A program made the translations under genes and the position numbers. A stretch of 64,000 nt of DNA from contig NZ_AP025592.1 of assembly GCF_023169965.1 (NCBI RefSeq), positions 930,001 to 994,000 of the forward strand, read 5' to 3'. This DNA comes from Anaeromyxobacter paludicola. GTDB lineage: Bacteria; Myxococcota; Myxococcia; Myxococcales; Anaeromyxobacteraceae. This document shows positions 47,666-58,366 of the stretch, in pieces. Below the pieces are notes generated by a model. That model searched no databases. It saw nothing but the letters and a program-made list of their open reading frames with translations, and was not told the DNA's origin. How positions within the stretch are numbered: the stretch's first letter is position 1; every line of letters begins with the position of its first letter.

Positions 47666-48091
47666 CTACTGCTTCGCCACCACCGGCACGGAGAGCGCGC
47701 GGCTCTGCTTCACGCACCAGGTGTCGCTGCAGATGAAGAAGTCGATGGCCGCCTTGAGCTCGTACCGGCCGGCGGCGGCCGCGGTGAAGGGCACCTCGAA
47801 GCGGGGCGCCTCGGCCTTCGGATCCACGGCGTCCTTGTGCCCGAGCTTCTCCTTGGCGAGCTTCACGCCCGCGGGCGCCTCGAGGGCGATGGCGAGCGGC
47901 GCCTGGGGGTGGACGTGCGTCCCGGCCTTGGGGTGGATGAAGAGGACGAGCTTGCCGGGCGCGCCCGGCCTCACCTGCTCCGTCGTCCCGGCGGTCTCGA
48001 GCGTGTAGCTCCCGGCGGCCTCGGACGCCGCGTCGGCGAGGGCCGGGGCGGCGGTGGCGAGGGCGAGCGTGGCGACGAGGATGCGCAGCAT
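47666..48091 (-). CDS. exported protein with DsbD N-terminal-like domain
   Basis: 141 residues. The signal peptide (LVATLALATAAPALA) precedes a single beta domain that ends in AAAAGRYELKAAIDFFICSDTWCVKQ. The C-x4-C motif FFICSDTWC and the layout recall the periplasmic N-terminal domain of DsbD-type thiol reductases, but no membrane or thioredoxin part is attached. It could pass reducing equivalents or bind a cofactor. Its ATG has GGAGGTCC nearby and a TATAGC upstream. 20 bases separate its stop from the rlmB start. Confidence 0.7.
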   Translation of the reverse strand: MLRILVATLALATAAPALADAASEAAGSYTLETAGTTEQVRPGAPGKLVLFIHPKAGTHVHPQAPLAIALEAPAGVKLAKEKLGHKDAVDPKAEAPRFEVPFTAAAAGRYELKAAIDFFICSDTWCVKQSRALSVPVVAKQ

Positions 48092-48148
48092 GCGGGGGAC
48101 CTCCGAGGGGCGCTGCTATAGCAGAGACGGCCGGGAGCGGCCAACCAT

Positions 48149-49063
48149 TCAAGCCTCTCGAGGCACCCGCCGCGCGGCCGTCGCGCGCGCCCGCGGCGGC
48201 GCCTCGAACCGCGCCTCGGCCCAGGCGATCACCTCGGCCGCGACGTCCACGCCGCAGACCTCCTCGGCGTCGCGGATGCCGGGCGAGCTGTTCACCTCGA
48301 AGACCAGCGGCGCGCCGTCGGCGTCCAGCAGGTCCACCGCGCAGACGTCGAGCCCCACGATCCGGGCGGTCTCGAGGGCGGCCCGCTCCTGCGCCGGCGC
48401 GAGGCCCGCCCGCTCGAACTTGGCGCCCTGGGCGAGGCTCCGCGCGAAGCGCCCGACCCGCGCCCGCCGCCGCATGGCCGCGACGACGCGCCCCCCGACC
48501 ACCAGCGCCCGCAGGTCCTGGCCGCGCAGGTACTGCTGCACGAGGATGTTCTGGCCGAGCCCCAGGATCGCCTCGAGCGCCGCCTCCAGCGACTCCAGCG
48601 TCTCGCAGATCATGACGCCGCCCTTGTCCGAGCTGGAGAGCAGCTTGACCAGCACCGGCACGCCGCCCACGTGCTTCACGAGCTGCCGGAGCTTGGAGGC
48701 GTCGCTCGCCATGACCGTGTTCGGCACCTGCACGCCCTTGCGCGCCAGGGTCTGCAGGCACCGCATCTTGTTCCGGCTCGCGGCGATCCCCTTCGCGCCG
48801 TTGATGGAGGGCACGCCGAGGAGCTCGAACTGGTTCACCACCGCGAGCCCGTACTGCGTCACCGAGAGGCCGATGCGGGGGACCACCACGTCGGTGCGGG
48901 GGAAGCGGCGGTGGCGGTGGTAGAGCGCCGGCCGCTCGCCGAGCCCCAGCTCGACCTCGAGCGGATCGACCACGCGCGGACGGTGCCCGCGCTCGCGAGC
49001 GGCCTCGACGAGGCGGCGGGTGGTGTAGATGGCCGGCGACCGGCTGAGGACGGTGAGGTGCAT
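48149..49063 (-). CDS. rimK: RimK-family ATP-grasp ligase
   Basis: 304 residues. It starts like RimK (TVLSRSPAIYTTRRLVEAARERGHRPRVVDPLEV) and has VVPRIGLSVTQYGLAVVNQFELLGVPSING, then an ATP-grasp fold: GGVPVLVKLLSSSDKGGVMICET, DLRALVVGGRVVAAMRR, and VCAVDLLDADGAPLVFEVNSSPGI near 245-270, with the metal-binding Asp/Glu/Asn. RimK adds glutamates to ribosomal protein S6 in E. coli; relatives make other peptide links, so the substrate is inferred. TACCAT lies 9 bases before the ATG and no ribosome site is obvious. Confidence 0.85.
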   Translation of the reverse strand: MHLTVLSRSPAIYTTRRLVEAARERGHRPRVVDPLEVELGLGERPALYHRHRRFPRTDVVVPRIGLSVTQYGLAVVNQFELLGVPSINGAKGIAASRNKMRCLQTLARKGVQVPNTVMASDASKLRQLVKHVGGVPVLVKLLSSSDKGGVMICETLESLEAALEAILGLGQNILVQQYLRGQDLRALVVGGRVVAAMRRRARVGRFARSLAQGAKFERAGLAPAQERAALETARIVGLDVCAVDLLDADGAPLVFEVNSSPGIRDAEEVCGVDVAAEVIAWAEARFEAPPRARATAARRVPREA

Positions 49064-49115
49064 CGGGCCGGGATGGTAAGGGCGCCGGGCACCGAAAGCG
49101 AGGCCTGGAAATAGC

Positions 49116-49142
49116 GACGGCGACCCGGCTGGCGGGTCGCCG
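49116..49142 (-). terminator. hairpin after dnaK
   Basis: 11-bp stem ACGGCGACCCG/CGGGTCGCCGT with a 5-base loop, 131 bases after the dnaK stop and followed on the minus strand by CGCTATTT. Plausible factor-independent terminator with a weak T-run. Confidence 0.5.
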
Positions 49143-49272
49143 TCTGACGGGGCGCGGTCCGCCCGAGGCGGTTGGGCGCGCCACCACCTCTCCCAGGAGG
49201 GAGAGGAGTCATCATTGTCCTCTCGCGGGGCCGGCGGGGCAAGGGGCGCCCCGGCTGGAGCGCCCCCCTCCG

Positions 49273-51180
<1,908 letters not shown>

Positions 51181-51205
51181 TTAGAAATCCTCCTGGGACG
51201 GGGGC

Positions 51206-51233
51206 AAGGTAAGACCCCGCGAACGCGTGTCAA
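51206..51233 (-). promoter_or_regulatory. promoter of dnaK
   Basis: Minus strand: perfect TTGACA (51228-51233), 16 bases, TACCTT (51206-51211). The -10 is weak for sigma-70; a heat-shock type sigma could use it, but I cannot tell which. Confidence 0.5.
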
Positions 51234-51402
51234 ACCGGCCGCTCGCCTTTTTCGGTGCGAAGCGCGCTACGCACATCGCCACCCTGGCTACCCGCCCGGG
51301 AGGGACGGCCCGGCGAGCCCTCGCAGCCCAACCCCCCGATATCACGAGCAAGCGTTCCCTGACGCACCGTGGCACCGACCTTGCGAGCAGGGAACGACGC
51401 GA

Positions 51403-52506
51403 ATGTCAGACACCGGGCTCAGCGGGCGAGGGTTGCAGGCCATGCGGATCGACGCGGCGCACCGCCAGACGGCCGTGCTCCTCAACGCGAACGCCAAGCA
51501 GGTGAACGGGCGGGTGCGGCGGGAGCTCTCGGACGTGGTCCCCGAGGAGCACCTCTTCTTCTCGCGCGACCCGGACGACGCCCGCCGCATCGCCGACACG
51601 GTCATCCGCCGGGGCTACGGCACCGTGTTCACCGGCGGCGGCGACGGGACCTTCGTCTCCTGGGTGAACCACATCCTCGACCACAGCGAGCGGCGCTCGG
51701 CGCCCCCGCCCCGCTTCGGCGTGCTGGCCCTCGGGACCGGCAACGCGGTGGCCGAGGTGGTCGGGGCCCGCGCCGACGGTCACGTCGATGCGCTGCGCCG
51801 CTACATGGGCGGCGAGGTCCCGTTCGTGCGGCCCATCGGCCTCCTCACCTGCAACGGCCGCCGCACCCCCTTCGCCGGCGTCGGGCTCGATGCCGCCGTC
51901 ATCAACGACTACAACTGGTGGAAGGGGCACGTGAAGGACACGCGGCTCTCGCGGCTCGGCCTCGGCGCCCAGGGGTACGGGCTCGCCGTCGCCCTCCGGA
52001 CCGTGCCGCGGTACCTCGCCGAGCGCCGGCCCGCCTACTGCGAGATCGTGAACGAGGGGCGCGCCGCCTGGCAGCTCGACGCGACGGGCGCGCCGGTGGG
52101 CCAGGCCATCCGCAAGGGCGAGCTGCTCTACGCCGGCCCCTGCATGATGGCGGCCGCGAGCACCGTCCCCTACTACGGCCTCAAGCTCCGGGCCTTCCCC
52201 TTCGCCGACCAGCGCCCCGGCATGATGCAGGTGCGCGTCGCCACCCAGGTGAGCGTGCCGTCGGTGCTGATGAACCTGCGCCAGATCTGGGACGGGAGCT
52301 TCTCCCACCCCGGGCTCCTCGACTTCCACGCCGAGTCGGTCTCGCTCCGCTTCGAGCGCCCGGTCCCGCTGCAGGTCGGCGGGGACGCCGAGGGCTGGCG
52401 GGACGAGGTCCGCTTCGCGATGGCCCCGCGGCCCATCGACCTCGTGGACTTCGCCGGCGGGCCGGGCAGCCTCCGGCTCGGCGGCGCCCCGCGCTTCGCG
52501 GCCTAG
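51403..52506 (+). CDS. diacylglycerol/lipid kinase family protein
   Basis: 367 residues of the DAGK catalytic type. The ATP-binding motif FTGGGDGTFVSWVNHI is near residue 78, and LALGTGNAVAEVVGA is near 105; the acidic FAGVGLDAAVINDYNWWKG follows near 165. It phosphorylates a lipid alcohol such as diacylglycerol or a sphingosine-like base; the actual substrate is not readable. The chosen ATG (51403) has AGGGAA upstream; MRIDAAHR, 13 codons later, is an alternative. It is divergent from dnaK. Confidence 0.85.
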   Translation: MSDTGLSGRGLQAMRIDAAHRQTAVLLNANAKQVNGRVRRELSDVVPEEHLFFSRDPDDARRIADTVIRRGYGTVFTGGGDGTFVSWVNHILDHSERRSAPPPRFGVLALGTGNAVAEVVGARADGHVDALRRYMGGEVPFVRPIGLLTCNGRRTPFAGVGLDAAVINDYNWWKGHVKDTRLSRLGLGAQGYGLAVALRTVPRYLAERRPAYCEIVNEGRAAWQLDATGAPVGQAIRKGELLYAGPCMMAAASTVPYYGLKLRAFPFADQRPGMMQVRVATQVSVPSVLMNLRQIWDGSFSHPGLLDFHAESVSLRFERPVPLQVGGDAEGWRDEVRFAMAPRPIDLVDFAGGPGSLRLGGAPRFAA

Positions 52507-52521
52507 GCGCTCCGCGCCGGG

Positions 52522-52812
52522 CTAGAGGTAGTAGACGACCCGCGCGTCCCGGTGCAGCGCCAGGTAGACGCCGCGCCGCTGCTCCTCCGACTCGAGCCGG
52601 GCGACCACCGTGATCGAGTGGTACTTGCCGCCGCTCGACGCCCGCGCGCGGACCCGCTCCGGCGGCGCGCCGGCCGGGCCCACCACGGCGGCGACGAGCC
52701 GCCGGGCGTGCTCGGCGAAGTCGTCGGCGGCGAGCCCCATGATCTTGAAGCTGTAGTCGAGCGGGTAGGCGATGGCCGGGCTGCCCGGCGCGCCAGGGTT
52801 CTCGGGGTGCAT
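52522..52812 (-). CDS. DUF493 (YbeD-like) family protein
   Basis: 96 residues. AYPLDYSFKIMGLAADDFAEHARRLVAAVVGPAG and SSGGKYHSITVVARLESEEQRRGVYLALHRDARVVYYL match the ferredoxin-like YbeD/DUF493 fold. The family has an ACT-like shape and a possible lipoate link in E. coli, but its function is unknown. It stands alone, ending 15 bases beyond the lipid kinase stop on the other strand. Confidence 0.82.
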   Translation of the reverse strand: MHPENPGAPGSPAIAYPLDYSFKIMGLAADDFAEHARRLVAAVVGPAGAPPERVRARASSGGKYHSITVVARLESEEQRRGVYLALHRDARVVYYL

Positions 52813-52855
52813 GGACGGGGCGTAACTCCGGGGGCGGGCCCGCGCAGGAGGCTAG

Positions 52856-52926
52856 AGCAGGTTCGCGGCCAGCTCGGCGAGGGGCGAGCGCTCGCCCTTC
52901 GACAGGGTGATGTGCCCCGCCAGCCG
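52856..52926. repeat. 71-bp duplication of the phoH 3' end, outer copy
   Basis: Identical over 71 bases to 53068-53138, which is the coding end of the PIN-PhoH gene. This outer copy still ends in an in-frame TAG (52852-52854) after Asn-Leu-Leu, so it preserves the probable ancestral stop codon. Confidence 0.93.
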
Positions 52927-53067
52927 GAGGTTGCACGGGGCATGCTGCCCCGCCCCGTCGGCAAAGCCGTCGGGGCCCCGCCCCGGTTCGCCGGGTCCCT
53001 TGCGCTTCGCCTGCGGCGAAGCTCGCCCGGCGCCGGCCTTCGGCCGGGAGGATCGTCTGGCGGTCAC
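52927..53067. mobile_element. 141-bp hairpin-rich insert between duplicated phoH ends
   Basis: Contains a copy of the dispersed repeat (52935-53002, about 93% like 14403-14470) and three clear hairpins: GGGGCA/TGCCCC (52937-52951), GCTTCGC/GCGAAGC (53004-53022) and CCGGCC/GGCCGG (53033-53047). It has no coding capacity. With direct 71-bp flanks it looks like a small non-autonomous element or REP-like sequence that arrived together with a long duplication. No transposase in the window could be matched to it. Confidence 0.55.
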
Positions 53068-54386
53068 AGCAGGTTCGCGGCCAGCTCGGCGAGGGGCGAG
53101 CGCTCGCCCTTCGACAGGGTGATGTGCCCCGCCAGCCGCTCCTCCTTGAACCGGTTCACCACGTGGATGAGGCCGTTGTTGGTCTGGTCCACGTAGGGGT
53201 TGTCGATCTGGTAGGGGTCGCCGGTGAGGACGATCTTCGTCCCGTCGCCGGCGCGGGTGATGATGGTCTTCACCTCGTGGGGGGTGAGGTTCTGCGCCTC
53301 GTCCACCACGATGAACTGGTTCGGGATGGAGCGGCCGCGGATGTAGGTCAGCGGCTCGATCTCGACGATCCCGAGGTCGATGAGCTCGTGGTAGCCGCGC
53401 CCCGACTTCTTCTCGGAGTGCGACAGGTTCATGAGGTACTCGACGTTGTCGAAGATCGGCTGCATCCAGGGGTTGAGCTTCTCCTCGACGCTGCCGGGCA
53501 GGTAGCCGATGTCCCGGCCGAGCGGGAAGATCGGGCGCGACACCAGCAGCTTCTGGTAGACGCCCTCCTCCATCGTCTTCTGGAGGCCCGCGGCGATGGC
53601 GAGCAGGGTCTTGCCGGTGCCGGCCTTGCCGACGATGGTGACGAGCCGGACCTCGTCGTTGAGCAGCAGGTCGAGCGCGAAGGACTGCTCCTTGTTGCGC
53701 GGGCGGATGCCCCAGGTGCCCTCCTTGCTCGCCTTGATGAGGGGGACGAACGCCTGGCGCGAGGCGCTGTACTTGCCGACCGCGCTGTGCTGCGGGTTGG
53801 TCCGGTCGCGCAGCACGGCGAAGGCGTTGGGCGGGGGCGGATCCACCCCGGGCGAGAGCCCCACGCTGCCCTGCGCGTAGAAGGCGTTCACGTCCTCGGG
53901 GGGGACGTCGAGCTCCGCCACGCCGCTCCAGACCTCGTCGAGGTCCACCTGCTCCACGTCGTAGTCCACGGCGTGGAGCCCGAGGGCGTCGGCGCGGATG
54001 CGCAGGTTGGTGTCCTTGGTCACGAACACCGCCGGGCGGTCCTGCTCCCGGTCGCGGACGTCGAGGGCCACCGCCAGGATCTTGTTGTCGGTGGCGTGGC
54101 CGTCGGCGAGCTCCGCCGGCAGGTGGCGGGTCGTGAAGAGCACCCGCAGGCGCCCCTTCCCCTCCCCCAGCGCCACGCCGTCGGCGAGCTGCCCCTGGGC
54201 GCGGAACTCGTCGATGAACCGCGCCACCTGCCGGGCGTTGCGGCCCAGGGTCGAGAGGTCGCGCTTGAACTGGTCGATCTCCTCGATGACGTGGATCGGG
54301 ATGACCACGTCGTTGTCGCCGAAGCCGAAGATCGAGCGGGGATCGTGCAGCAGGACGTTGGTGTCGAGGACGAAGTTCTTTTTCAA
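53064..54386 (-). CDS. PIN-PhoH family ATPase (YlaK-like)
   Basis: 440 residues. An N-terminal PIN nuclease-like domain (about 1-140) begins KNFVLDTNVLLHDPRSIFGF and has a conserved acid set. A linker (140-225) is followed by a PhoH ATPase: Walker A VGKAGTGKTLLAIAAGLQ near 258, VSRPIFPLGRDIGYLPGSVEEK and Walker B FIVVDEAQNLTPHEV near 345. PIN-PhoH proteins act on RNA as helicase/nuclease-like enzymes. It starts with TTG behind AGGGGA. Its stop codon and last 25 codons come from the duplicated end next to the insert. Confidence 0.92.
   Translation of the reverse strand: MKKNFVLDTNVLLHDPRSIFGFGDNDVVIPIHVIEEIDQFKRDLSTLGRNARQVARFIDEFRAQGQLADGVALGEGKGRLRVLFTTRHLPAELADGHATDNKILAVALDVRDREQDRPAVFVTKDTNLRIRADALGLHAVDYDVEQVDLDEVWSGVAELDVPPEDVNAFYAQGSVGLSPGVDPPPPNAFAVLRDRTNPQHSAVGKYSASRQAFVPLIKASKEGTWGIRPRNKEQSFALDLLLNDEVRLVTIVGKAGTGKTLLAIAAGLQKTMEEGVYQKLLVSRPIFPLGRDIGYLPGSVEEKLNPWMQPIFDNVEYLMNLSHSEKKSGRGYHELIDLGIVEIEPLTYIRGRSIPNQFIVVDEAQNLTPHEVKTIITRAGDGTKIVLTGDPYQIDNPYVDQTNNGLIHVVNRFKEERLAGHITLSKGERSPLAELAANLL
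53068..53138. repeat. 71-bp duplication of the phoH 3' end, coding copy
   Basis: The functional copy: it codes for the last residues of the PIN-PhoH protein (GHITLSKGERSPLAELAANLL). The stop has changed from TAG to TGA, whose bases come from the insert boundary. Exact match to 52856-52926. Confidence 0.93.
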
Positions 54387-54476
54387 CTCGGGTTCCCCTG
54401 GCAGCGCGCCGGTCGGCCGCCGCCTGCGCGCCCGACGCCGCGCAGTCTAGCACGAGACTGGCCCCGCGGACGGCGC

Positions 54477-56816
54477 TTAGCCGGCGCGGCGCGCGGCCCG
54501 CACCGCCTCGGCGGTGACCACCTGGTTGCGCCCGTTCCGCTTGGCGCAGTACAGCCCGCCGTCGGCGAGCTCGACCAGCTGGGCCTTGACCGTCCCGTCG
54601 TCCGGGCAGGTCGCGACGCCGAGGGAGAGCGTCACGCGGAGGCTCCCCTGCTCGGTCTCGAAGCTGGCGCCCTGCACCTTCTCGCGGATGCGCTCGGCGA
54701 TGGCGACGGCGCCGGCCTGGTCGGTCTCCGGCATCACGATCGCGAACTCCTCGCCGCCGTAGCGGGCGACCACGTCGGTCGAGCGCGCCTCGCGCGAGAG
54801 GATGCGGGCCACCCCGCGCAGCACGACGTCGCCGGCCGGGTGGCCGTAGGTGTCGTTCACCTTCTTGAAGTGGTCCACGTCGCAGAGGATGAAGGACAGC
54901 TTCTTCCCGTACCGCGCCGAGAGCCCGAGCGCCTCGTCGAAGCGGGACTGGAAGGTGCGGTGGTTCATGAGGCCGGTGAGCCCGTCGGTGGTGGCGAGCC
55001 GCTCGGTCTGCTCGAAGAGGCGCGCGCGCAGCACCGACTCGGCGGCCTGGATCGAGACCACCTCCAGCTGCCGCAGCGTGACCGGGTCGAGCGCCGCCCG
55101 GCGCCGGGAGCCGACCACCAGCGTGCCGAGCACCTCGCCGCCGGTCTTGAGCGGGATGACCTTGAGCGAGGCGAGCCCCTTGAGCCGCGTCCCCTCGTCG
55201 AAGACCATCGCCTCGGCCGCCTTGAGCTCCTTGCCGGGCAGGCTCGAGGAGAGGCGCACCGCGCCCGACACGAGCCCCGGGTTGTCCTCGAAGCAGAGCC
55301 CCTCGAGCTGCGAGAGCGCCCGGGCCTCCTCGCCGGCCCGGGCCCGGACCACGCGGTGCGCCCGCTTGCCGCCCGACTCCTCGCACAGGGTGACGGCGCC
55401 GAAGTCGAGCGGCATCATCTCCCCGGCCAGCTCGAGGAGCGCGTCGAAGACCTCGCGCGGCTTGGCGGTCCGGTTGAGCCGCTCGATGGCCTGGTAGAAG
55501 CGCTCGCTCTCGTCCCGGGTGCGTCGCAGGTCGCCCATGAGCCGCTCGGCCTGGACCGCGCGGACGAGCTCGGTGGCGAGCCGCGCGAGGAGCTGCTCGT
55601 CGGCGTCGCCGAAGGGCTCGTCCCCGAACCGGTCGGCCACCAGCACGCCGCGGACGAGATCCCCCCGCCGCTCCACGATGGGCACGGCGAGCAGCGCCCC
55701 CGGCCGCGTGCCGTCGAGGTAGTAGCCCGGCTCCTTCACGCCGCCGGCGAGCCGCACCGCGGTGCGCCCCTTCACGGCGGCCCCGAGCGGCCCCTCGCCG
55801 GCGGGGATGGGCTCGCGCGCGACCCGGTCGCTCGCCGAGCGGCACTCGCGCAGCCGGAGCTCCCGGTCGTCGTCGCTCAGGAGGAAGACCGCGAAGGTGT
55901 GGCTCCGCAGGGCCTGCTCGCCCACCTCCACCACCCCGCGCACCGCCGCCTCGAGCTCGACCACGGCGCCCTCGGCCCAGCGCGCCTCGGCCGCCTCGCC
56001 GCCCTCCGGAGCGAGCAGCCGGAACTCGCGGGCCCGCTCGTCGAGCTCGCGCCGGCGGCGGGCCACGGCGGCCTCCTCGGCGCGCCGCGCCGCGGCCACC
56101 CGGCCCGCCAGCACCCCGCGGTAGAGGACCGCGAAGAGCGCCAGGAAGGCCGCGTGCGCCAGGGCCGCGACCAGCGCCGCCCGCCCGCCGCCCCGGCCCC
56201 ACCAGACGGCCGCCTCGAGCCCGAGGGCGAGCGCGACGGCGGCGAGGCTCGCGGGGCGCGACGACGAGGCCACGAGGAACGCCAGCACCAGGTAGACGAG
56301 CGGCTGCAGCGGCGCGCCGGCCGCGCCGTCCAGCCCCTCCGAGGCTTGCGCCACCGCGTGCGCCGCGATCAGGAGGAGCGCGCCCAGCTCGAGCTCGTGC
56401 CGGAGCCCCGCCGCCCGCGCCCCGTCGCGCCGGGCCTGGCGCCAGAGCACCGCCCCGAGCGCGAGGGAGAGGGCCGCGAGCGCGGCGGCCTGGGCGCGCA
56501 GCCGGGAAGGATCGGCGAAGAGGCCGGTCGCGAGGGCGCCGGCGAGCGCCGCCGCGACGGCCGCGGGGACCCCGCGCAGCAGCGCCCGCCCGAGCCGGCG
56601 CCGCTCGGAGGGGCCGAGCACGCCGCCCTCGCAGGCGATCGCCGCGTACAGGCTCACGAGGAGCGGCCGCGACTGCTGCGCCGGGAGCCGGCGGCGCACC
56701 TCGGCCACCCGGCCGATGGGCGGCCTCCCCGGATCGGCGTGGCGGTGCAGCGGCGCGGGGGCGGCGGCCGGCGCCGGCGGCGCGGGGCGCGGCGGCCTCG
56801 GCGCGCGGCGGCTCAC
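54477..56816 (-). CDS. membrane diguanylate cyclase with GAF domains
   Basis: 779 residues. A Pro/Ala-rich head is followed by about six membrane segments (70-230), two GAF-like domains (about 270-420 and 440-590) and a GGDEF domain (about 610-770). The active site GGEEF is intact. An RxxD I-site (RSTD) lies five residues upstream, so product inhibition by c-di-GMP is expected. The GTG start overlaps the ftsB-like stop (GTGA). The signals sensed by the membrane and GAF parts are unknown. Confidence 0.88.
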   Translation of the reverse strand: MSRRAPRPPRPAPPAPAAAPAPLHRHADPGRPPIGRVAEVRRRLPAQQSRPLLVSLYAAIACEGGVLGPSERRRLGRALLRGVPAAVAAALAGALATGLFADPSRLRAQAAALAALSLALGAVLWRQARRDGARAAGLRHELELGALLLIAAHAVAQASEGLDGAAGAPLQPLVYLVLAFLVASSSRPASLAAVALALGLEAAVWWGRGGGRAALVAALAHAAFLALFAVLYRGVLAGRVAAARRAEEAAVARRRRELDERAREFRLLAPEGGEAAEARWAEGAVVELEAAVRGVVEVGEQALRSHTFAVFLLSDDDRELRLRECRSASDRVAREPIPAGEGPLGAAVKGRTAVRLAGGVKEPGYYLDGTRPGALLAVPIVERRGDLVRGVLVADRFGDEPFGDADEQLLARLATELVRAVQAERLMGDLRRTRDESERFYQAIERLNRTAKPREVFDALLELAGEMMPLDFGAVTLCEESGGKRAHRVVRARAGEEARALSQLEGLCFEDNPGLVSGAVRLSSSLPGKELKAAEAMVFDEGTRLKGLASLKVIPLKTGGEVLGTLVVGSRRRAALDPVTLRQLEVVSIQAAESVLRARLFEQTERLATTDGLTGLMNHRTFQSRFDEALGLSARYGKKLSFILCDVDHFKKVNDTYGHPAGDVVLRGVARILSREARSTDVVARYGGEEFAIVMPETDQAGAVAIAERIREKVQGASFETEQGSLRVTLSLGVATCPDDGTVKAQLVELADGGLYCAKRNGRNQVVTAEAVRAARRAG

Positions 56817-57106
56817 CGGCCGCCTCCCTCGTCGAGCCGGATGACGAGCTCGCCGGGGCGGACGTAGTTGAGCTCCTCCCGCGCGGCGCGCTCGAGGGCG
56901 GCCGGATCGCCGGTCAGCGCGCGCGCCTCGCGCCGCAGCCGGAGGTTCTCCTGCCGGAGGGCCTCGTTGCGGGTGGAGACCGCCTGGATCTCGCGCTGCA
57001 GCCGCAGGTGCTGCCGCAGGCCCCGCCCCTCCAGCGCCGAGTACGCGAGGAACGCCCCGGCGACGCCGGCGACGAGCAGGGACTTGTGCTGCGGGCGCAA
57101 GGGCAT
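56813..57106 (-). CDS. FtsB/DivIC-like septum formation initiator
   Basis: 97 residues: short cytoplasmic head, one membrane segment (SLLVAGVAGAFLAYSAL), a coiled coil of about 40 residues (LQREIQAVSTRNEALRQENLRLRREARALTGD), then EELNYVRPGELVI, the classic FtsB/DivIC ending. It works in the divisome with FtsL and FtsQ. It is co-transcribed with the diguanylate cyclase, which may tie c-di-GMP to division, an inference from the overlap only. Confidence 0.85.
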   Translation of the reverse strand: MPLRPQHKSLLVAGVAGAFLAYSALEGRGLRQHLRLQREIQAVSTRNEALRQENLRLRREARALTGDPAALERAAREELNYVRPGELVIRLDEGGGR

Positions 57107-57172
57107 GGCGCGGCCTGGTCGGCCTCGCCCCGAAAGCTAGCAGCGGCCCGGGATCTGTAAAGTAATCGGCCG

Positions 57173-57463
57173 CTATCGCGCGCCGCCGTCGCTCGCCCGC
57201 GACTGCAGCCAGGAGAGGACCGCCGCGCGCTCGGCGTCCGAGAGGTGGGCGCGGGCCGCCATGCGCCCCATCACGTCGGCCCAGCTCGCCCGGGTCCGCT
57301 CGCCCGGGTCGCGCAGCCGGTGACAGGAGGCGCAGCGCTTGCGGTAGAGCCGCTCCACCTCCTGCGGGCCCGGGCCCGGCCCGGGCGCCTCGTCGGCGCC
57401 TCGGGCCGGGCCGGCCGCGATCAGGACGGCGGAGAAGGAGAGCGCGAGGAGCGTCGTTCGCAT
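57173..57463 (-). CDS. small monohaem cytochrome c
   Basis: 96 residues. The signal peptide (LLALSFSAVLIAAGPARG) precedes a single CASCH haem motif near 40, with the axial Met in VMGRMAARAHLS downstream. It is a class I-type periplasmic cytochrome, short for the family. Stands alone, 61 bases before the outer-membrane-like gene's end on the same strand. GAAGAGG precedes the ATG. Confidence 0.85.
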   Translation of the reverse strand: MRTTLLALSFSAVLIAAGPARGADEAPGPGPGPQEVERLYRKRCASCHRLRDPGERTRASWADVMGRMAARAHLSDAERAAVLSWLQSRASDGGAR

Positions 57464-57524
57464 GGGGCCTCTTCCTAATCGCCGCGGGCGCGGGGGCCGC
57501 GCCGCAGGTGGGGGATTCCGGCGC

Positions 57525-58259
57525 CTAGAACTGGAAGGCGAGGATGGCGCGCGCCCGGAGCTTGTCGCTCTCGTCGGTCAGGCCGAACCCGGCGGCCAGG
57601 ACCAGCCACGAGCGGGCGACCGCGAGCGAGATCGCGGGGCCGGCGTAGTGCTGGGAGGCGGTGTGGTCCTCGGCGGTGCTGTGCCTCCAGGAGCCGAACG
57701 CCTCGCCGCCGGCGCGGAGCCAGGGGAGCAGCTCCCAGGAGGCGCCGGCCGCGTAGCCGTACTCGAGCTCCTGACCGCCGCCGTCCGGGATGAACTCCTG
57801 CTCCGCGGTCAGGTTCACCGAGAGGTTGAGCCGGTCGATGTCCTTCCCGAGGATGAGCTTCTCCTCGACGGCCCACGGCTTGTCCTCGATCCACTCCTTG
57901 CGGAGCTCCAGGTACAGCACCGGATCGACGAACCACTCGCCGGGGTCGGAGAGCCGGTACCGGGACTCGACCTGGGTGGCCTGGTAGCGGGTGGTGTCAC
58001 CCTGCTCGTACCGGAAGATGTTGTAGAGGGCGATGTCCCAGTGGTCCGTGAGGCCGGTCTCGAGCTCGAGCTGGTGCACCCAGGACTGGGGGCCGTGGCC
58101 GCTCTTCGGCTGGTACAGCGTGGACCAGAGCTCCACGTCGAGGGCGCCCTTCGGCGCGATCGAGGCGTTGTAGGTCTCGCCGTAGTAGCGCTGGTCGGCG
58201 CGGGCGAGCGGCGGGGCGAGGACGGCGGCGAGTGCGGCGATGGTGACGAGGTGCTTCAT
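57525..58259 (-). CDS. outer-membrane beta-barrel-like protein of unknown function
   Basis: 244 residues. A signal peptide (LVTIAALAAVLAPPLARA) is followed by alternating amphipathic strands rich in Trp/Tyr (WSTLYQPKSGHGPQSWVHQLELETGLTD, WHDIALYNIFRYEQGD) and a C-terminal phenylalanine (AILAFQF), the usual sign of a BamA-inserted barrel. I see no homologue to name; size suggests about ten to twelve strands. It lies downstream of the iron operon, 107 bases away, so a shared function is possible but unproved. Confidence 0.65.
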   Translation of the reverse strand: MKHLVTIAALAAVLAPPLARADQRYYGETYNASIAPKGALDVELWSTLYQPKSGHGPQSWVHQLELETGLTDHWDIALYNIFRYEQGDTTRYQATQVESRYRLSDPGEWFVDPVLYLELRKEWIEDKPWAVEEKLILGKDIDRLNLSVNLTAEQEFIPDGGGQELEYGYAAGASWELLPWLRAGGEAFGSWRHSTAEDHTASQHYAGPAISLAVARSWLVLAAGFGLTDESDKLRARAILAFQF

Positions 58260-58366
58260 TCTCCTGGCTGTGGGCTCGGGCGGCCTCTGTCCTTGGTGAC
58301 TGCGGGGTGCGGGCGGCGCGCCGCCCGCGGGGGAATCGGGGGTGGTCGGGTCGGCGTCGACTGGCC

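Noticed and set aside
52852-56202. Long minus-strand frame reading past the PhoH gene
   Set aside because: It is a shifted frame over the PIN-PhoH and GGDEF genes; only its last residues match PhoH because of the 71-bp duplication.
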